From positions 565,440 to 629,439 of the forward strand of contig JAHBVV010000001.1 of assembly GCA_019637335.1 (NCBI GenBank): DNA of 64,000 nucleotides, written 5' to 3'. The notes below the pieces were generated by a model, which saw only the letters and a list, made by a program, of their open reading frames with translations, had not been told where the DNA came from and ran no database searches. This stretch comes from Candidatus Hydrogenedentota bacterium. GTDB lineage: Bacteria; Hydrogenedentota; Hydrogenedentia; Hydrogenedentales; JAEUWI01. The translations under genes and the position numbers were made by a program. Below are positions 1-10,256 of the stretch, one piece after another; the stretch's first letter is position 1, and each line of letters opens with the position of its first letter.

Positions 1-635
1 ATCTGCATGTGGTAGATGTCGTACAGCAGCTTGAAGCGATCCGATCCGACCTCCTGGACAAGCGCCGCGCCCCAGGGCGTCCGGTCGCACTGGTAATCCT
101 TGTGATCCTTCTTGCTGTTGAGCAGCTCCATGCAGATGGTCACGCCGAGCTGCTCCGCCAGCGGGGTAATCCGCTTGAGGCCCGCCGCGCTGTTTTTCAA
201 GCCTTCCGCGTCGCTGAGGTCCCGCCGATTGCCCGAGAACACGATCATGTTCGGGAGGCCCGCCGCCGCAATCTGCGGGAGCAGATCCTCCGACTTCCTC
301 ACCAGTTCATCGTGGCGGTGCGGCTCGTTCCAGCCGTCCTTGATGGGGCCCGGGCCACTCGCCATGGGGCAGATCAGGCCGTGCTTCGCGATGACCGGCC
401 ACTCCTCTGGACCCAGGAGGTCGATCCCCTGGATGCCCATCGCCGCCGCGTGCGCCGCAAGCTCGTCGAGCGTCAGGTCCTTGTAGCACCACTTGCAGAC
501 CGAATGCTTGATATTGCCCTTGAGGGGCGCGGGGGTGTCCTCGGCGCGCGCGCCCGCCGCGCCGAGCACGATACCGGCGGGCGCCGCGGCCAGGGACGTC
601 AGGGCGGCGCGGCGGGTGAGGTTGGGCGAAGTCAT
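1..635 (-). CDS. Tat-exported sugar phosphate isomerase/epimerase-like TIM barrel protein (3' end outside the window)
   Basis: About 211 residues are visible before the window edge cuts the gene. The N-terminus carries a twin-arginine motif (NLTRRAALTSLAAAP) followed by an Ala-rich segment ending in GARAED, a typical Tat signal. The rest fits the xylose-isomerase-like or hydroxypyruvate-isomerase TIM barrel family: LTLDELAAHAAAMGIQGIDLL near residue 55, MIVFSGN on a central strand and GVTICMELLNSK with a probable metal-binding Glu. The ATG at 635 follows a GGGAG ribosome binding site. It is divergent from the Gfo/Idh/MocA gene at 864, and such isomerase/oxidoreductase pairs are common in polyol and sugar catabolism of Planctomycetes-like bacteria. 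The substrate cannot be told. Confidence 0.85.
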   Translation of the reverse strand, partial: MTSPNLTRRAALTSLAAAPAGIVLGAAGARAEDTPAPLKGNIKHSVCKWCYKDLTLDELAAHAAAMGIQGIDLLGPEEWPVIAKHGLICPMASGPGPIKDGWNEPHRHDELVRKSEDLLPQIAAAGLPNMIVFSGNRRDLSDAEGLKNSAAGLKRITPLAEQLGVTICMELLNSKKDHKDYQCDRTPWGAALVQEVGSDRFKLLYDIYHMQ

Positions 636-863
636 GGGGGTGTACTCCCTTGGGGTAGCCTGCGGTTTGCAACGCCATCATGGAGGAATTGCCGCAACCT
701 TTACAAGGATCGGGACAACCTTGCGTGGAACCACGATTCAACGCCACCGCGCGCCGGGCTCGGGGCACCGCCCGTGCTGGCAATTCACATGGGACCCATG
801 TACCATAAACACGGTCTGCCGGCTGTTCGACGCCGGCGGAAACAACACAAAGGATATCCAACC

Positions 864-2222
864 GTGCGTACACACTATCTTTCGCGCCGCCGTTTTCTCG
901 CCGCATCGGCCGCGGCCGCGGGTTTCACCATTGTTCCCCGATTCGCCGTTTCCGGCGCACAGGAAATTGCGCCCAGCGAGAAAATGAATATCGGCTGCGT
1001 CGGCGTGGGCGGCATGCAGGGCATGTACGATGTCAAGCATGTCAGCTCCGAGAACATATACGCCCTCTGCGACGTCGACGAGAATTTCCTCCTGCGCGCG
1101 GCGGAGCACTACCCGAATGCGAAGCTGTACCGCGACTATCGCGAGATGCTGGACAAGGAACACAAGAACCTGGACGGGATCACGATTACGATTCCCGATC
1201 ACATGCACGCGAGCGTGGCCGCGTTTGCCATGGAGCGGGGCGTGCACGTGTATTGCCAGAAGCCGCTGACCCAGAGCGTCTGGGAGGCGCGCTACCTGGC
1301 GAAGGCGGCGAAGAAATATGATGTCGTGACGCAGATGGGCAACCAGGGCTACTCCTCGGACGCGACCCGCGTGGCGTGCGAAATCATGTGGAGCGGCGCG
1401 CTCGGCGACATTACCGAGGTGCACTCGATGAGTGGGGGCGGGTTCGCGCGCGATATTTCGGCCTGGCCCGAAGGAGAAACCGCGCCCGAGTCCATCAACT
1501 GGGATCTGTGGAGCGGGCGCGCCGAGGTACACCCCTACAGCGCGAAGATTCACCCGTCAAACTGGCGCGGCTTCCTGGACTATGGCTCGCAGATGATCGG
1601 CGACTGGGGCATTCACATGCTCGGGCCCGCCAACTGGGGCCTGCAACTGGGCAGCCCGGCGCAGATCACCAGCTTCGCCGTGGAGGGCGTGAATCCGGTT
1701 ACCTTTCCGCACTACGCGGTGAAAATGGATTTCCCCGAGCGCCCCAACAAGTATGTGCCCGCGGGCAAGATGCCGCCGGTGTCCGTCTACTGGTATGAAG
1801 GAAACGCCACCGCCCAGTTCAAGGTCCCCGAGGCCCTTGCCGGTGAAGACCTCAAGGGGTTCAACGAGTTCTTCATCGGGACAAAGGGGCTTATGGGAAC
1901 CAAGGGACGCGGCGAGCACGTAAGCCTGCTTCCCAAGGCGAAGATGGAGGAATTCACGCTCCCGGCCCAGGTTCTCGAGCGTTCGCCCGGCCACTACGAA
2001 GACTGGATCCAGGCCTGCAAGACCGGGAAAACGCCGTGCTCGGATTTCCACATCGCCGCGCCCTACACGGAATGGATCCTGCTCGGCGCCATCAGTTGGC
2101 GCTTCCCGAACGAAACACTCCAGTGGGACGGCGAGAACCTGCGTTTCACGAACAACGAAAAGGCGAACGAATTCATCAAACCCACGTTCCGCGGCGGCTG
2201 GGAACTGCCCGAACTCGCATGA
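864..2222 (+). CDS. Gfo/Idh/MocA family oxidoreductase with Tat signal
   Basis: 452 residues, NAD(P)-dependent dehydrogenase or glycosidase-type Gfo/Idh/MocA protein. A GTG start at 864 lies 9 bases after AAAGGA; the reading frame stays open far upstream, but that part is antisense to the isomerase gene and has no coding character. The N-terminus has SRRRFLAAS plus a hydrophobic Ala-rich stretch, a Tat signal for export with bound cofactor. The Rossmann fold begins with NIGCVGVGGMQGM, the second strand ends in CDVDE, and the conserved Lys sits in CQKPLTQS (the EKP-like motif). The C-terminal half (GFLDYGSQMIGDWGIHML) matches the Planctomycetes-type branch. A strong hairpin terminator follows at 2347. 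The sugar substrate is unknown. Confidence 0.92.
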   Translation: MRTHYLSRRRFLAASAAAAGFTIVPRFAVSGAQEIAPSEKMNIGCVGVGGMQGMYDVKHVSSENIYALCDVDENFLLRAAEHYPNAKLYRDYREMLDKEHKNLDGITITIPDHMHASVAAFAMERGVHVYCQKPLTQSVWEARYLAKAAKKYDVVTQMGNQGYSSDATRVACEIMWSGALGDITEVHSMSGGGFARDISAWPEGETAPESINWDLWSGRAEVHPYSAKIHPSNWRGFLDYGSQMIGDWGIHMLGPANWGLQLGSPAQITSFAVEGVNPVTFPHYAVKMDFPERPNKYVPAGKMPPVSVYWYEGNATAQFKVPEALAGEDLKGFNEFFIGTKGLMGTKGRGEHVSLLPKAKMEEFTLPAQVLERSPGHYEDWIQACKTGKTPCSDFHIAAPYTEWILLGAISWRFPNETLQWDGENLRFTNNEKANEFIKPTFRGGWELPELA

Positions 2223-2346
2223 AACTTCGCGGGACATGAACCGGCGCTCCCGGACAAGCGCCAGGAGACGTAGCGCCCGCAAGCCGCCAGACCGAAGCAC
2301 GCGCTGTTCGACGAAACGCCTGCCGCGCACGACGCGCCCAAAGACA

Positions 2347-2375
2347 ACGGCCCCGGAGGCATCCTCCGGGGCCGT
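2347..2375 (+). terminator. Hairpin terminator after the Gfo/Idh gene
   Basis: A perfect 13-bp stem (ACGGCCCCGGAGG with its complement) and a CAT loop, followed by AATTTGTTTGTCTTTT. The 27-base core of this hairpin recurs exactly at 6776-6802. Confidence 0.8.
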
Positions 2376-2462
2376 AATTTGTTTGTCTTTTGTCGGCTGG
2401 CTCTATCACGGCTCATAAGGTTGGGCTTCGCCGATACCGTACCTTTCGGAGTTCCCGAATAC

Positions 2463-2558
2463 GTAATTCTTTAGCGGAATGCAGCAGGCTTGATTCCTCG
2501 ACAAAAAATCCCGCGCCGCAACGGATGTGCGGACGAATGGGAGCGCGGGCGGCCCGGG
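2463..2558 (-). repeat. Truncated copy of MITE family B (inverted)
   Basis: The segment begins with GTAATTCTTTAGCGGAATG and reads as the reverse complement of the right third of the elements at 15486-15790 and 27809-28114, including the CGACAAAAAATCCCGCGCC and GGGAGCGCGGGCGG stretches. The other end is missing. The stretch 2223-2590 holds this remnant and the terminator and no supported gene. Confidence 0.75.
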
Positions 2559-2590
2559 CGGCTTGGTGTTGAATCTCGACAACAACGTGG

Positions 2591-3046
2591 TCACACGCTC
2601 TTCACGAGTGCCCGAAGTTCGTCCAGGTTATGAGATTGGAGCCCTTTAGCGCTGATGACGTTTGCGAGCTTGATCCCTTCGGTCTTCAGTTCCATATTCT
2701 CGCTGGACAAGGAGGCACGAAGAACCGCCACGACGTGGTCCCACCGGTGTTCGCGATACAAAGGCGACTCCGCGTGTTCATATCGGCTCCAGAGACACGA
2801 GAGCGTCTCGCCAGGGCAATCCTTCGACAGTTGGCCAAGCCGGTCGATGCCCCAATTTTCCGGTCGTGGCTAATGCACTTCATCCAGCAGACGCTGGAAC
2901 GCGGCCAGTGACTATGGGGCGACAAGACTGTCGCTGCTGAACCACAGCCCGAAGTAAACCCAGTTTCTTTTTTGCCATTGCGGGGAGTGACTGGTGGATT
3001 TGGCTGTGTTGCGTTCAAGACAGACAATAGTCCTCAGGAAAGCGAT
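2591..3046 (-). pseudogene. Decayed reading frame directly after ietS, with two in-frame amber codons
   Basis: In the same frame as ietS, translation past its TAG (3047-3049) stays open except for TAG codons at 2912-2914 and 2870-2872, and ends at TGA 2591-2593. The conceptual peptide looks protein-like, for example NWVYFGLWFSSDSLVAP, SLAAFQRLLDEVH and, in the last part, YREHRWDHVVAVLRASLSS and LANVISAKGLQSHNLDELRA. I do not recognise the family. It may be the relic of a third gene of the defence module or of a longer ietS C-terminus. No start codon with a ribosome binding site is evident. Confidence 0.45.
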
Positions 3047-5590
3047 CTATGTGCCGATAGTTATACCGACTTTCTGAGCGACCGGTGTGTAAATATCTAT
3101 CTCCTCGTCTGAGGTATGGAGTGAAACAATTAGTGAATATCTGCACTTCCGATCCCAACGCCCAAGCCATGCCCGTTCTCGCCACCACCCTCCAATGGGA
3201 TAGACTCCGATAATATTGCAGGTGGCGATATCGGCAGCGGTTCCCCTCCAAATGTCGGAATGGACAGAGCCCTTGCTTCGATTGTTTGAGCCAATGAGCC
3301 ACCTATCACTTCCGCTTTCGCTATCCGGTTTCTCGCCCTCTTCCCGTGCTGCGTAGTTGAGTCGCCGTAAGAAACGCTCCTCGTCCTCACCCATGCTGTT
3401 AAGGTCGAAGCGCAGCGCATGGGACGCATAGCGGTATTTGTCTTTCCAGCCCACTTCGCCCGGTCCAGGCTCGACAAAATAGGAAAGCGTAATACGGAGT
3501 GTGACAGTCATCTCTCCCAAGGAAAGCAAAATATCGCGTGGCCATGGAATGCGGTGCAGATGCATATCCTTAGTAGAACAGGTGGAACCCTTCTTGGTGT
3601 AGGGTTGCATTTCCGACTGCGCGATGAGCGTCAAGGAGTTTGAAGCGCATGCCATGGCCTTGGAGAGATTGGGCACGCCATAGCCACAAATTCGGAGCAG
3701 TTTTCCGTAATCAGACTTCGAATACCCGCCCCGCCTGTCGGCATCGAGGAACTGTTGCTTCAGGGCGTCCGGCCAATCTGCCGAATGTATCATCAGTCCC
3801 CGGACCGTCTCGGGCCAGGCATCCGGATAGGACGCCTGGATCTGTGCTGCCATCCAGGCCGCTTGTGCGGCTGCGGCGCTGGTGGCATTGATCGCGTCAA
3901 ACTGGCGGCGAATAGGTTGGTGTCCGGTCGAGAGCAACGAAAGGTCGTCATGCTCGCTGAAAGTCCCGTCGGGGGCCTGCGCGATGTTTCCGCCTTCCAA
4001 CACGATATCCGGTTTTACGGGCCATTTCGAGTCCCAGTTGGCCGATGTGGAGCTGAAAGGTGACAACTGGCCCGGTTGGGCCAATGGAGTGTGATCATGG
4101 AGATCCGGGTCGGTAAGCCGAGACTTTTCTGTGTAGGCGCCTACCGTAAGGGCATTCCAAGACTGCCCCGGGTCGTGAACTGAGTACTCTAGATTGCTTT
4201 GCGGATAGTGTGCCCATCCAACATCCCGTTCGCTGTTCCCTGCCGACATAATGAAAAGGCGCTTCCCGCCATCGTCATAGCCGGAAGTAAGCTTGTCGAT
4301 TGCCGCGGACCAGGAAGACGGGCGGCCTCGGTCGCGTCCGTCCTCCGATGTTACCGCCAAACACCCAATATGGCTTCGGGTAGATGCTTTAATCTCTGCG
4401 CGGCTGATACCCTGGATGGTAATGTCACCGTAGAGTTCTGGATCATTATCTTCGCGGGGCGGAAGTATCTTGGAAGACTCAAGACAGTGCTCCACCGCAA
4501 TGGGGCCATCGTGCTGCAATGCGGCAAGCAAGTCCCCGAATGCGGCTATGCCGCACATCAACGTTCCATGCCCCCTATGGTCATTCACGCCCCATTGTGG
4601 GTCCACGGCATGGCAATCCCCGTCGGCGAGTATAGGCTCAAGAAGGACATGACCATTATTCGCCCCAGTATCCAGAACGCATACTGCGACGGTCGGATTC
4701 TTGTTTACCTTGAGTCGCGACCGAAGGTCTTCTGCCCACTCGGCTTGTTCCTTGTTCTGCAATTCAAGGAAAAAACGGGCGGTCTCCTTGGCTCTTCTGA
4801 ATTCGGCGATATACGGGCTGGACTCCATCAGGGCTGCGAATTGCGCGCGCGTGGCGAGTCCGAGTAGCACCGTCCGCTCGGGAAACCTGAGCGACCGCTC
4901 CTGAAGAGGGACACCGAGGATACGGGCAGTTTCACTAAAGCTTTCCTCTACAATTGCGCCAGCGTCGCCTGCGGGTTGCCCTGCAAAAGCGCTCTCTGCC
5001 CGGAGCCAGATCTCACACCATATCGCATCATCGCCCTGGGGTAAAAGATCGGTATCGTCCCGCCAGAAAGACTCCAATACCGCAATCCGAATATCCTCGA
5101 CGCTCTGAAGCAGTTTTGCGTTCTTGGGAGTGCCCTTGGGCGTGTCTTTCTCCGCGTATTCATTCAACTTCTTGAGAAAATGGTCTTGCTTCCCTGACGG
5201 AATGAATACTGTCGCCCGCGTAATCCTTTGCCCTTTTCCATTTTCAGGTTGTACCGTGTACACATTAAGCAGTCGAATTCCAGAGCGGCGGTCTTCAAGG
5301 CTCTTGGTAATCAACTCGTAACCTGGTGCCCCCTCAAATTCGACATAGACACCATCTTTGGCCGGCATGGAAACCGCTGAGCGGGCCTCTTCCTGCTCTC
5401 GCGCTTTTGTCCAAATCGCAGCCCATTGTTCTTTGAGCTTTGCGCTATGTGCCTTCCGGTTTCGAGGAGGAGCTTCCTGGCCTCCTCCACTTCGCGGTGT
5501 AGTGAAATTCTTCTTCTCTCCGGTGTCCGGAAGAAAAATGTGGCGATGTTGCGTCGGCACAGTAAAGTTACCCCCTTCTTGAATCCTCAT
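3047..5590 (-). CDS. ietS: Subtilisin-like (S8) serine protease, IetS-like defence protein
   Basis: 847 residues. The subtilase domain occupies roughly residues 298-650, with the catalytic triad visible as Asp307 (VAVCVLDTGAN), His341 (HRGHGTLMCG) and Ser571 (NATSAAAA), and oxyanion Asn452 (MSAGNSER). About 290 residues of non-protease sequence precede it and a beta-rich domain of about 200 residues follows. The start at 5590 overlaps the end of the AAA ATPase gene by 23 bases, so the two are translationally coupled. This AAA-ATPase plus subtilase pair is the architecture of IetAS, first known from a Ti plasmid stability/incompatibility locus and later listed among anti-phage systems. Base composition looks less GC-rich than the neighbours, which suggests transfer. 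The target proteins are unknown. Confidence 0.88.
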   Translation of the reverse strand: MRIQEGGNFTVPTQHRHIFLPDTGEKKNFTTPRSGGGQEAPPRNRKAHSAKLKEQWAAIWTKAREQEEARSAVSMPAKDGVYVEFEGAPGYELITKSLEDRRSGIRLLNVYTVQPENGKGQRITRATVFIPSGKQDHFLKKLNEYAEKDTPKGTPKNAKLLQSVEDIRIAVLESFWRDDTDLLPQGDDAIWCEIWLRAESAFAGQPAGDAGAIVEESFSETARILGVPLQERSLRFPERTVLLGLATRAQFAALMESSPYIAEFRRAKETARFFLELQNKEQAEWAEDLRSRLKVNKNPTVAVCVLDTGANNGHVLLEPILADGDCHAVDPQWGVNDHRGHGTLMCGIAAFGDLLAALQHDGPIAVEHCLESSKILPPREDNDPELYGDITIQGISRAEIKASTRSHIGCLAVTSEDGRDRGRPSSWSAAIDKLTSGYDDGGKRLFIMSAGNSERDVGWAHYPQSNLEYSVHDPGQSWNALTVGAYTEKSRLTDPDLHDHTPLAQPGQLSPFSSTSANWDSKWPVKPDIVLEGGNIAQAPDGTFSEHDDLSLLSTGHQPIRRQFDAINATSAAAAQAAWMAAQIQASYPDAWPETVRGLMIHSADWPDALKQQFLDADRRGGYSKSDYGKLLRICGYGVPNLSKAMACASNSLTLIAQSEMQPYTKKGSTCSTKDMHLHRIPWPRDILLSLGEMTVTLRITLSYFVEPGPGEVGWKDKYRYASHALRFDLNSMGEDEERFLRRLNYAAREEGEKPDSESGSDRWLIGSNNRSKGSVHSDIWRGTAADIATCNIIGVYPIGGWWRERAWLGRWDRKCRYSLIVSLHTSDEEIDIYTPVAQKVGITIGT

Positions 5591-6536
5591 AGGCGGAGCG
5601 GCGTTCCTCGAGCATCCGCTTGAGTAGAGTCGCAGTCACGGTTTTCCTATCGGCCAGAATGGTTTCTTTAATGGCGTCGTCGCACGCCTGTGTGATTTCC
5701 GCGTGGCTTAGCGATAGCGCCATCCTGGCCGACGCATCGAGCGAGACCTTTTTTGAATGGAAGGCGCCAAGGCGGTTCTCGATCAATCGGGCGATTTCTC
5801 CCGTCTCGGGGAGGCCGTAGTGGAGAACATCGTCGAAGCGCCGGAAAAGCGCCTGGTCCAGAATGCGTGGATTGTTCGTGGCCGCCACAACGAGGCTGTC
5901 CGAGGTATCGCGCTCGATGAATTGCAGGAAGGAATTCAATACGCGCCGCATTTCGCCGACATCATCATCGCGGCTGCGCTCGCCGCCAATCGCGTCAAAC
6001 TCATCAAAGAGGTACACCCCGCGTCGCTGCTGAATAATGTCAAATATTTGTCGTAACTTCGCGCTCGTCTCGCCCATGAATTTTGTCACGATCTTATCCA
6101 TCAAAATCGTGTAGAGTGGCAAATGCAGTTCGCCCGCCAACACAGATGCGGTCAGGGTCTTTCCCGTACCTGGCGGGCCAGCCAACAGGATCTTTCTGCG
6201 GTGTGATAGTCCGTGCTTCTCGAGCTTGGCCTTCTGGCGGAATTCGCGAAGGATCCTCTCGATTCGACTGCACATACCGTTCGAGAGAACCAGCGATCCG
6301 AGTCGCTCGTTCGGCTCGGCTGTTAACACAAGATGGTTGAGGTCCGGCGTGAATGGTACGATTCGGCCCGGACGCGCCTTGGCCTTGTCTACGAGTGTGC
6401 GAATGTCTTCGGCCAACGCGCCATGGCCTTGCTTCGCCTCATGGGCGGCGACTTGAAGCGCTATCGTAAAGAATTGCTCAGGCTGCTCGCTCAAGTGCGA
6501 ACGTATGAGGGACTTTATCTGCTCGGCGGTTGCCAT
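5568..6536 (-). CDS. ietA: AAA+ ATPase, IetA-like defence protein
   Basis: 322 residues. After a helical N-terminal domain of about 65 residues comes a single AAA+ module: Walker A GPPGTGKT (120-127), Walker B YLFDEFDAIG (175-184), sensor 1 VVAATNNPRIL (around 221) and arginine finger FRRFDD (231-236). The substrate-facing segment MDKIVTKFMGETSAKLR resembles FtsH- and proteasome-type AAA ATPases. The ATG at 6536 follows GAGAGGAC. The gene overlaps ietS, which it probably regulates or feeds, in a two-gene operon. By analogy with IetAS, the ATPase and protease act together against phage or plasmid. The family assignment rests on domain architecture and gene order. Confidence 0.88.
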   Translation of the reverse strand: MATAEQIKSLIRSHLSEQPEQFFTIALQVAAHEAKQGHGALAEDIRTLVDKAKARPGRIVPFTPDLNHLVLTAEPNERLGSLVLSNGMCSRIERILREFRQKAKLEKHGLSHRRKILLAGPPGTGKTLTASVLAGELHLPLYTILMDKIVTKFMGETSAKLRQIFDIIQQRRGVYLFDEFDAIGGERSRDDDVGEMRRVLNSFLQFIERDTSDSLVVAATNNPRILDQALFRRFDDVLHYGLPETGEIARLIENRLGAFHSKKVSLDASARMALSLSHAEITQACDDAIKETILADRKTVTATLLKRMLEERRSAYEDSRRG

Positions 6537-6775
6537 CGGGTTGTCCTCTCGAAATTCATTTCACCTCGCAAGCCTATGCGCGGCTCGTTGGTTTTTCGCT
6601 GTGCCGACGACCAAAATCGAAGAATTACCACATTTGGATCTTATCCTAGCGTATGAAATCCCTTGGACAGAGAATACCGGTTCATTATGGATAAAGCAAA
6701 AGGAACCGCCAAGGGACGTGTACGTACGCGCACTAGTGGGATGGGCAACTGATCTGGTGAATAGATCGCGAAACG

Positions 6776-6802
6776 CGGCCCCGGAGGCATCCTCCGGGGC
6801 CG
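6776..6802 (-). terminator. Hairpin terminator after the transketolase gene
   Basis: A 12-bp perfect stem with a 3-base loop just downstream of the transketolase stop. Its core is identical to the hairpin at 2347-2375. The T-rich tail is better on the plus strand (GATTCTTTCT) than on the minus strand, so it may act in both directions. The stretch 6537-6775 is AT-richer and holds no gene I can support. Confidence 0.65.
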
Positions 6803-6831
6803 TGATTCTTTCTGGTCCTGCCGCCTGGGGC

Positions 6832-8730
6832 CTACCCCGCGAGCGTCTTAATCCTCGCCAGGATGCTGTCGGCATCCAGGCCCTGGTGGGCGATGTGTTC
6901 GGGGATGCCGCCGGCGCCGGGGCGGACGACGCCCATGCTGGCGTACTTCGGCGCGAGGCCTCGTTCGAGGAGCCAGGTCCCGTAGCGGCTGCCGAGGCCG
7001 TTGTTTTCGTTCTGCGCCTCGACGACGAGCGCGAAGGGCGCCGCGCCAACTTTCTTCAGCATGTCCTCGTCGATGACGTTGAGAGTGGGCTTGTTGATGA
7101 GGCCGACGTCGATGCCGGCTTCGCGGGCGCGGTCGACGGCGTCGAGGGCGCGGTAGAGCATCTCGCCGTAGCAGACGACGTACCCGGCCTGGCCTTCGCG
7201 AATGACCTCGTCCTTGCCGGGCACGAACTGGTAGCTCTCATCGTAATACTTCGAGCCATCTTCCTTCGCGATGAAGGGGACCTTGCTGCGGGTGGTGAAA
7301 ACGTAGCGGATGCCGGGGTCGCTCCAGATGGTGTTGACCAGGCTCTTGAGCTGGGCGGCGTCGGCGGCGAAGTAGAGGCGGGTGTTGTCGCCTTCCTTGA
7401 TGCCGCTGTGCGCAAGCCAGATGTTGATTCCGTAGTGGCAGGTGTTGTCGGCGATTTCGTCCACGCCCGCGTGCGAGAAGTGGCAGATGACGTTGGCGTT
7501 GTTCAGGCGCGCCATGGTCGCCTCGGAGATGATCATCTCCAGGAAGGCCGAGAAGGTGCTGAAGATGCCGAGCTTGCCCGGGACGGAGCCGAAGCCGGCC
7601 GCCGCGGAGAAGTTCCCGCGCTCCTGGACGCCGCCGTTGATGCAGACTTCCGGATGCGCCACGCGGATGCCCTTGAGGCCGGTGGAGCCTTCCAGGTCCG
7701 AGTCGACCACCAGCACGCGGTTGGGGCGTTCGTCCGCCGGGATTTCGTCGAGGATGGCGTTGACGATCGCGCCGAACTCGGTGCGGTTACTGGCCTGTTC
7801 GGGGGTGGAGCCTTTGTAGGTGACGCTGGGCCCGTGTTTCTTGACCGCGTTCAAAAATTTCACCGCCTCGTCCTGGCCGCGCATCGTCAGGTAGTTCAGC
7901 GCCGATTCCTTGTCGATCACGTCGTGGCCCGCGTGGTTGCCCTCAATCCCCGGGATTCCGGGGGCCATCGGGCGGCGGTTCACCAGCGCGACCGGCCCGG
8001 GGGTGTTGACGGCCTGGAGCATGCGCGCGTAGAGGGCGTCCAGGTCCTCGCCATCGCCCGCGTCCACGGTCAGCCCGTGGCCGGTAAGGGTCCTGGCGAC
8101 GTCGTAGCCCGGCAGGTAGTCGCTGGGGTGGCCGGATATGGTGACGTTGTTGTCGTCAATGGCGAGCTTCACATTCAGCTGTTGCGCGACGGCCAGGCGC
8201 GCGGCCTCGGCGTCGTTGCCTTCCATCTGGGAGCCGTCGGAGCCGAACATGAACACGACGCCGTTCGGGTGGGCCTTTGCGATGCCGTTGACGAAGGGCC
8301 ACATGTGGCCCAGGCGCCCGGAGGCGAACTTGATGCCCAGTTCGGGCTCGATTTCCGGGTGGCCGTAGAGGCCGGCGCCCGCCGCGCGGTACTGCAGGAG
8401 CTTCTCGAAGGGCATCTCGCCGTTGAACGCGCTCATGGCGTACTGGATGGCGACGCGGTGGCCCCCTTCATCGAAATACACGGGATATACGCGGTCGCTG
8501 CCCTTCATGAAGCTGTCCGCGATGATGACCTCGGGCACGATGCTGTAGGCGCCGCCGGTATGGCCGCCAAAGCCGCGCACGCCGGCCACGGCGGTGAAGA
8601 ACACGATCGTATCGCGGACGATGTCGATATTGGTTTGGATCTGGGCCTTCTGATCCGCCGTCAGGGGCGCATTTTGAAACGGGTCGATGGGCACCGGCTT
8701 GTAGTTGCTGGTGTCGATGGGAAAAGACAT
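6832..8730 (-). CDS. Transketolase
   Basis: 632 residues, a single-chain thiamine-diphosphate enzyme that moves two-carbon ketol units in the pentose phosphate pathway. The ThDP/Mg signature is seen as GSDGSQMEGNDAEAA ... LAIDDNN. The His-rich GFGGHTGGAYS takes the place of the usual SGHPG loop, and the pyrimidine and C-terminal domains end in VEAQNENNGLGSRYGTWLL and GLDADSILARI. The ATG at 8730 has GAAGGAGC 6 bases upstream; the longer open frame to 8898 has no such site. It belongs to a divergent branch of the family, so phosphoketolase-like or dehydrogenase-E1-like activities cannot be fully excluded. A hairpin terminator follows. Confidence 0.88.
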   Translation of the reverse strand: MSFPIDTSNYKPVPIDPFQNAPLTADQKAQIQTNIDIVRDTIVFFTAVAGVRGFGGHTGGAYSIVPEVIIADSFMKGSDRVYPVYFDEGGHRVAIQYAMSAFNGEMPFEKLLQYRAAGAGLYGHPEIEPELGIKFASGRLGHMWPFVNGIAKAHPNGVVFMFGSDGSQMEGNDAEAARLAVAQQLNVKLAIDDNNVTISGHPSDYLPGYDVARTLTGHGLTVDAGDGEDLDALYARMLQAVNTPGPVALVNRRPMAPGIPGIEGNHAGHDVIDKESALNYLTMRGQDEAVKFLNAVKKHGPSVTYKGSTPEQASNRTEFGAIVNAILDEIPADERPNRVLVVDSDLEGSTGLKGIRVAHPEVCINGGVQERGNFSAAAGFGSVPGKLGIFSTFSAFLEMIISEATMARLNNANVICHFSHAGVDEIADNTCHYGINIWLAHSGIKEGDNTRLYFAADAAQLKSLVNTIWSDPGIRYVFTTRSKVPFIAKEDGSKYYDESYQFVPGKDEVIREGQAGYVVCYGEMLYRALDAVDRAREAGIDVGLINKPTLNVIDEDMLKKVGAAPFALVVEAQNENNGLGSRYGTWLLERGLAPKYASMGVVRPGAGGIPEHIAHQGLDADSILARIKTLAG

Positions 8731-8956
8731 GGTAGCTCCTTCTCGTTTCGTGCCGGCGCCCGGCAGGCGCCCGGATGGGTTCATTGTGGTACGGCGCCCC
8801 GCACGGCGGTCGACCGGCGAGGGCGGGAAGCACACCCGCCCGCAAACCGGCGCGCATGGAAAGCCTGTACGCTCAGGCCTCGCGCTTGGGGGAGCCAAAA
8901 GTATAGCAGAGCCCCCCGTGGAAACACTATCGGCGGAGACGCGGCGAGCGGCGCAA

Positions 8957-8988
8957 CAAAAAAAGGGGCGCGCCCGAAGGCGCGCCCC
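8957..8988 (-). terminator. Rho-independent terminator of asd
   Basis: The minus strand shows a 10-bp GC stem (GGGGCGCGCC) with a 4-base loop followed directly by a run of T residues. It lies 18 bases after the asd stop codon. Confidence 0.9.
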
Positions 8989-9005
8989 TGGGGGGTACGT
9001 TGAAA

Positions 9006-10010
<1,005 letters not shown>

Positions 10011-10256
10011 GGGTAAATACCCTCCTTTGGGAACTGGGGTTTATGCATACCGGGGCCGGAATCGGGTGTTCCGGAGAATGGGGAGACAGCGTTGCGCCCG
10101 GTAGCGATTCGCTGGGCAAACTGGGGTAGTATAGCACACTGCGGGCTTCGAACGAAAACGCCGCGCGCCCGGGCAAGCGCCGCCGCCCCGCCTTGCCCGC
10201 TCAGGAACAGGGCGATATACTGGTTTTTTATGCGAACACCAACCGCGAGGGCCCCC

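Noticed and set aside
9-863. N-terminal extension of the Gfo/Idh frame
   Set aside because: It is antisense to the isomerase gene, has no coding character, and the GTG at 864 has a ribosome binding site and begins the Tat signal.
6505-9003. Long plus-strand frame opposite the transketolase gene
   Set aside because: Shadow frame in GC-rich DNA; its protein is low in complexity and the minus strand has clear homology.
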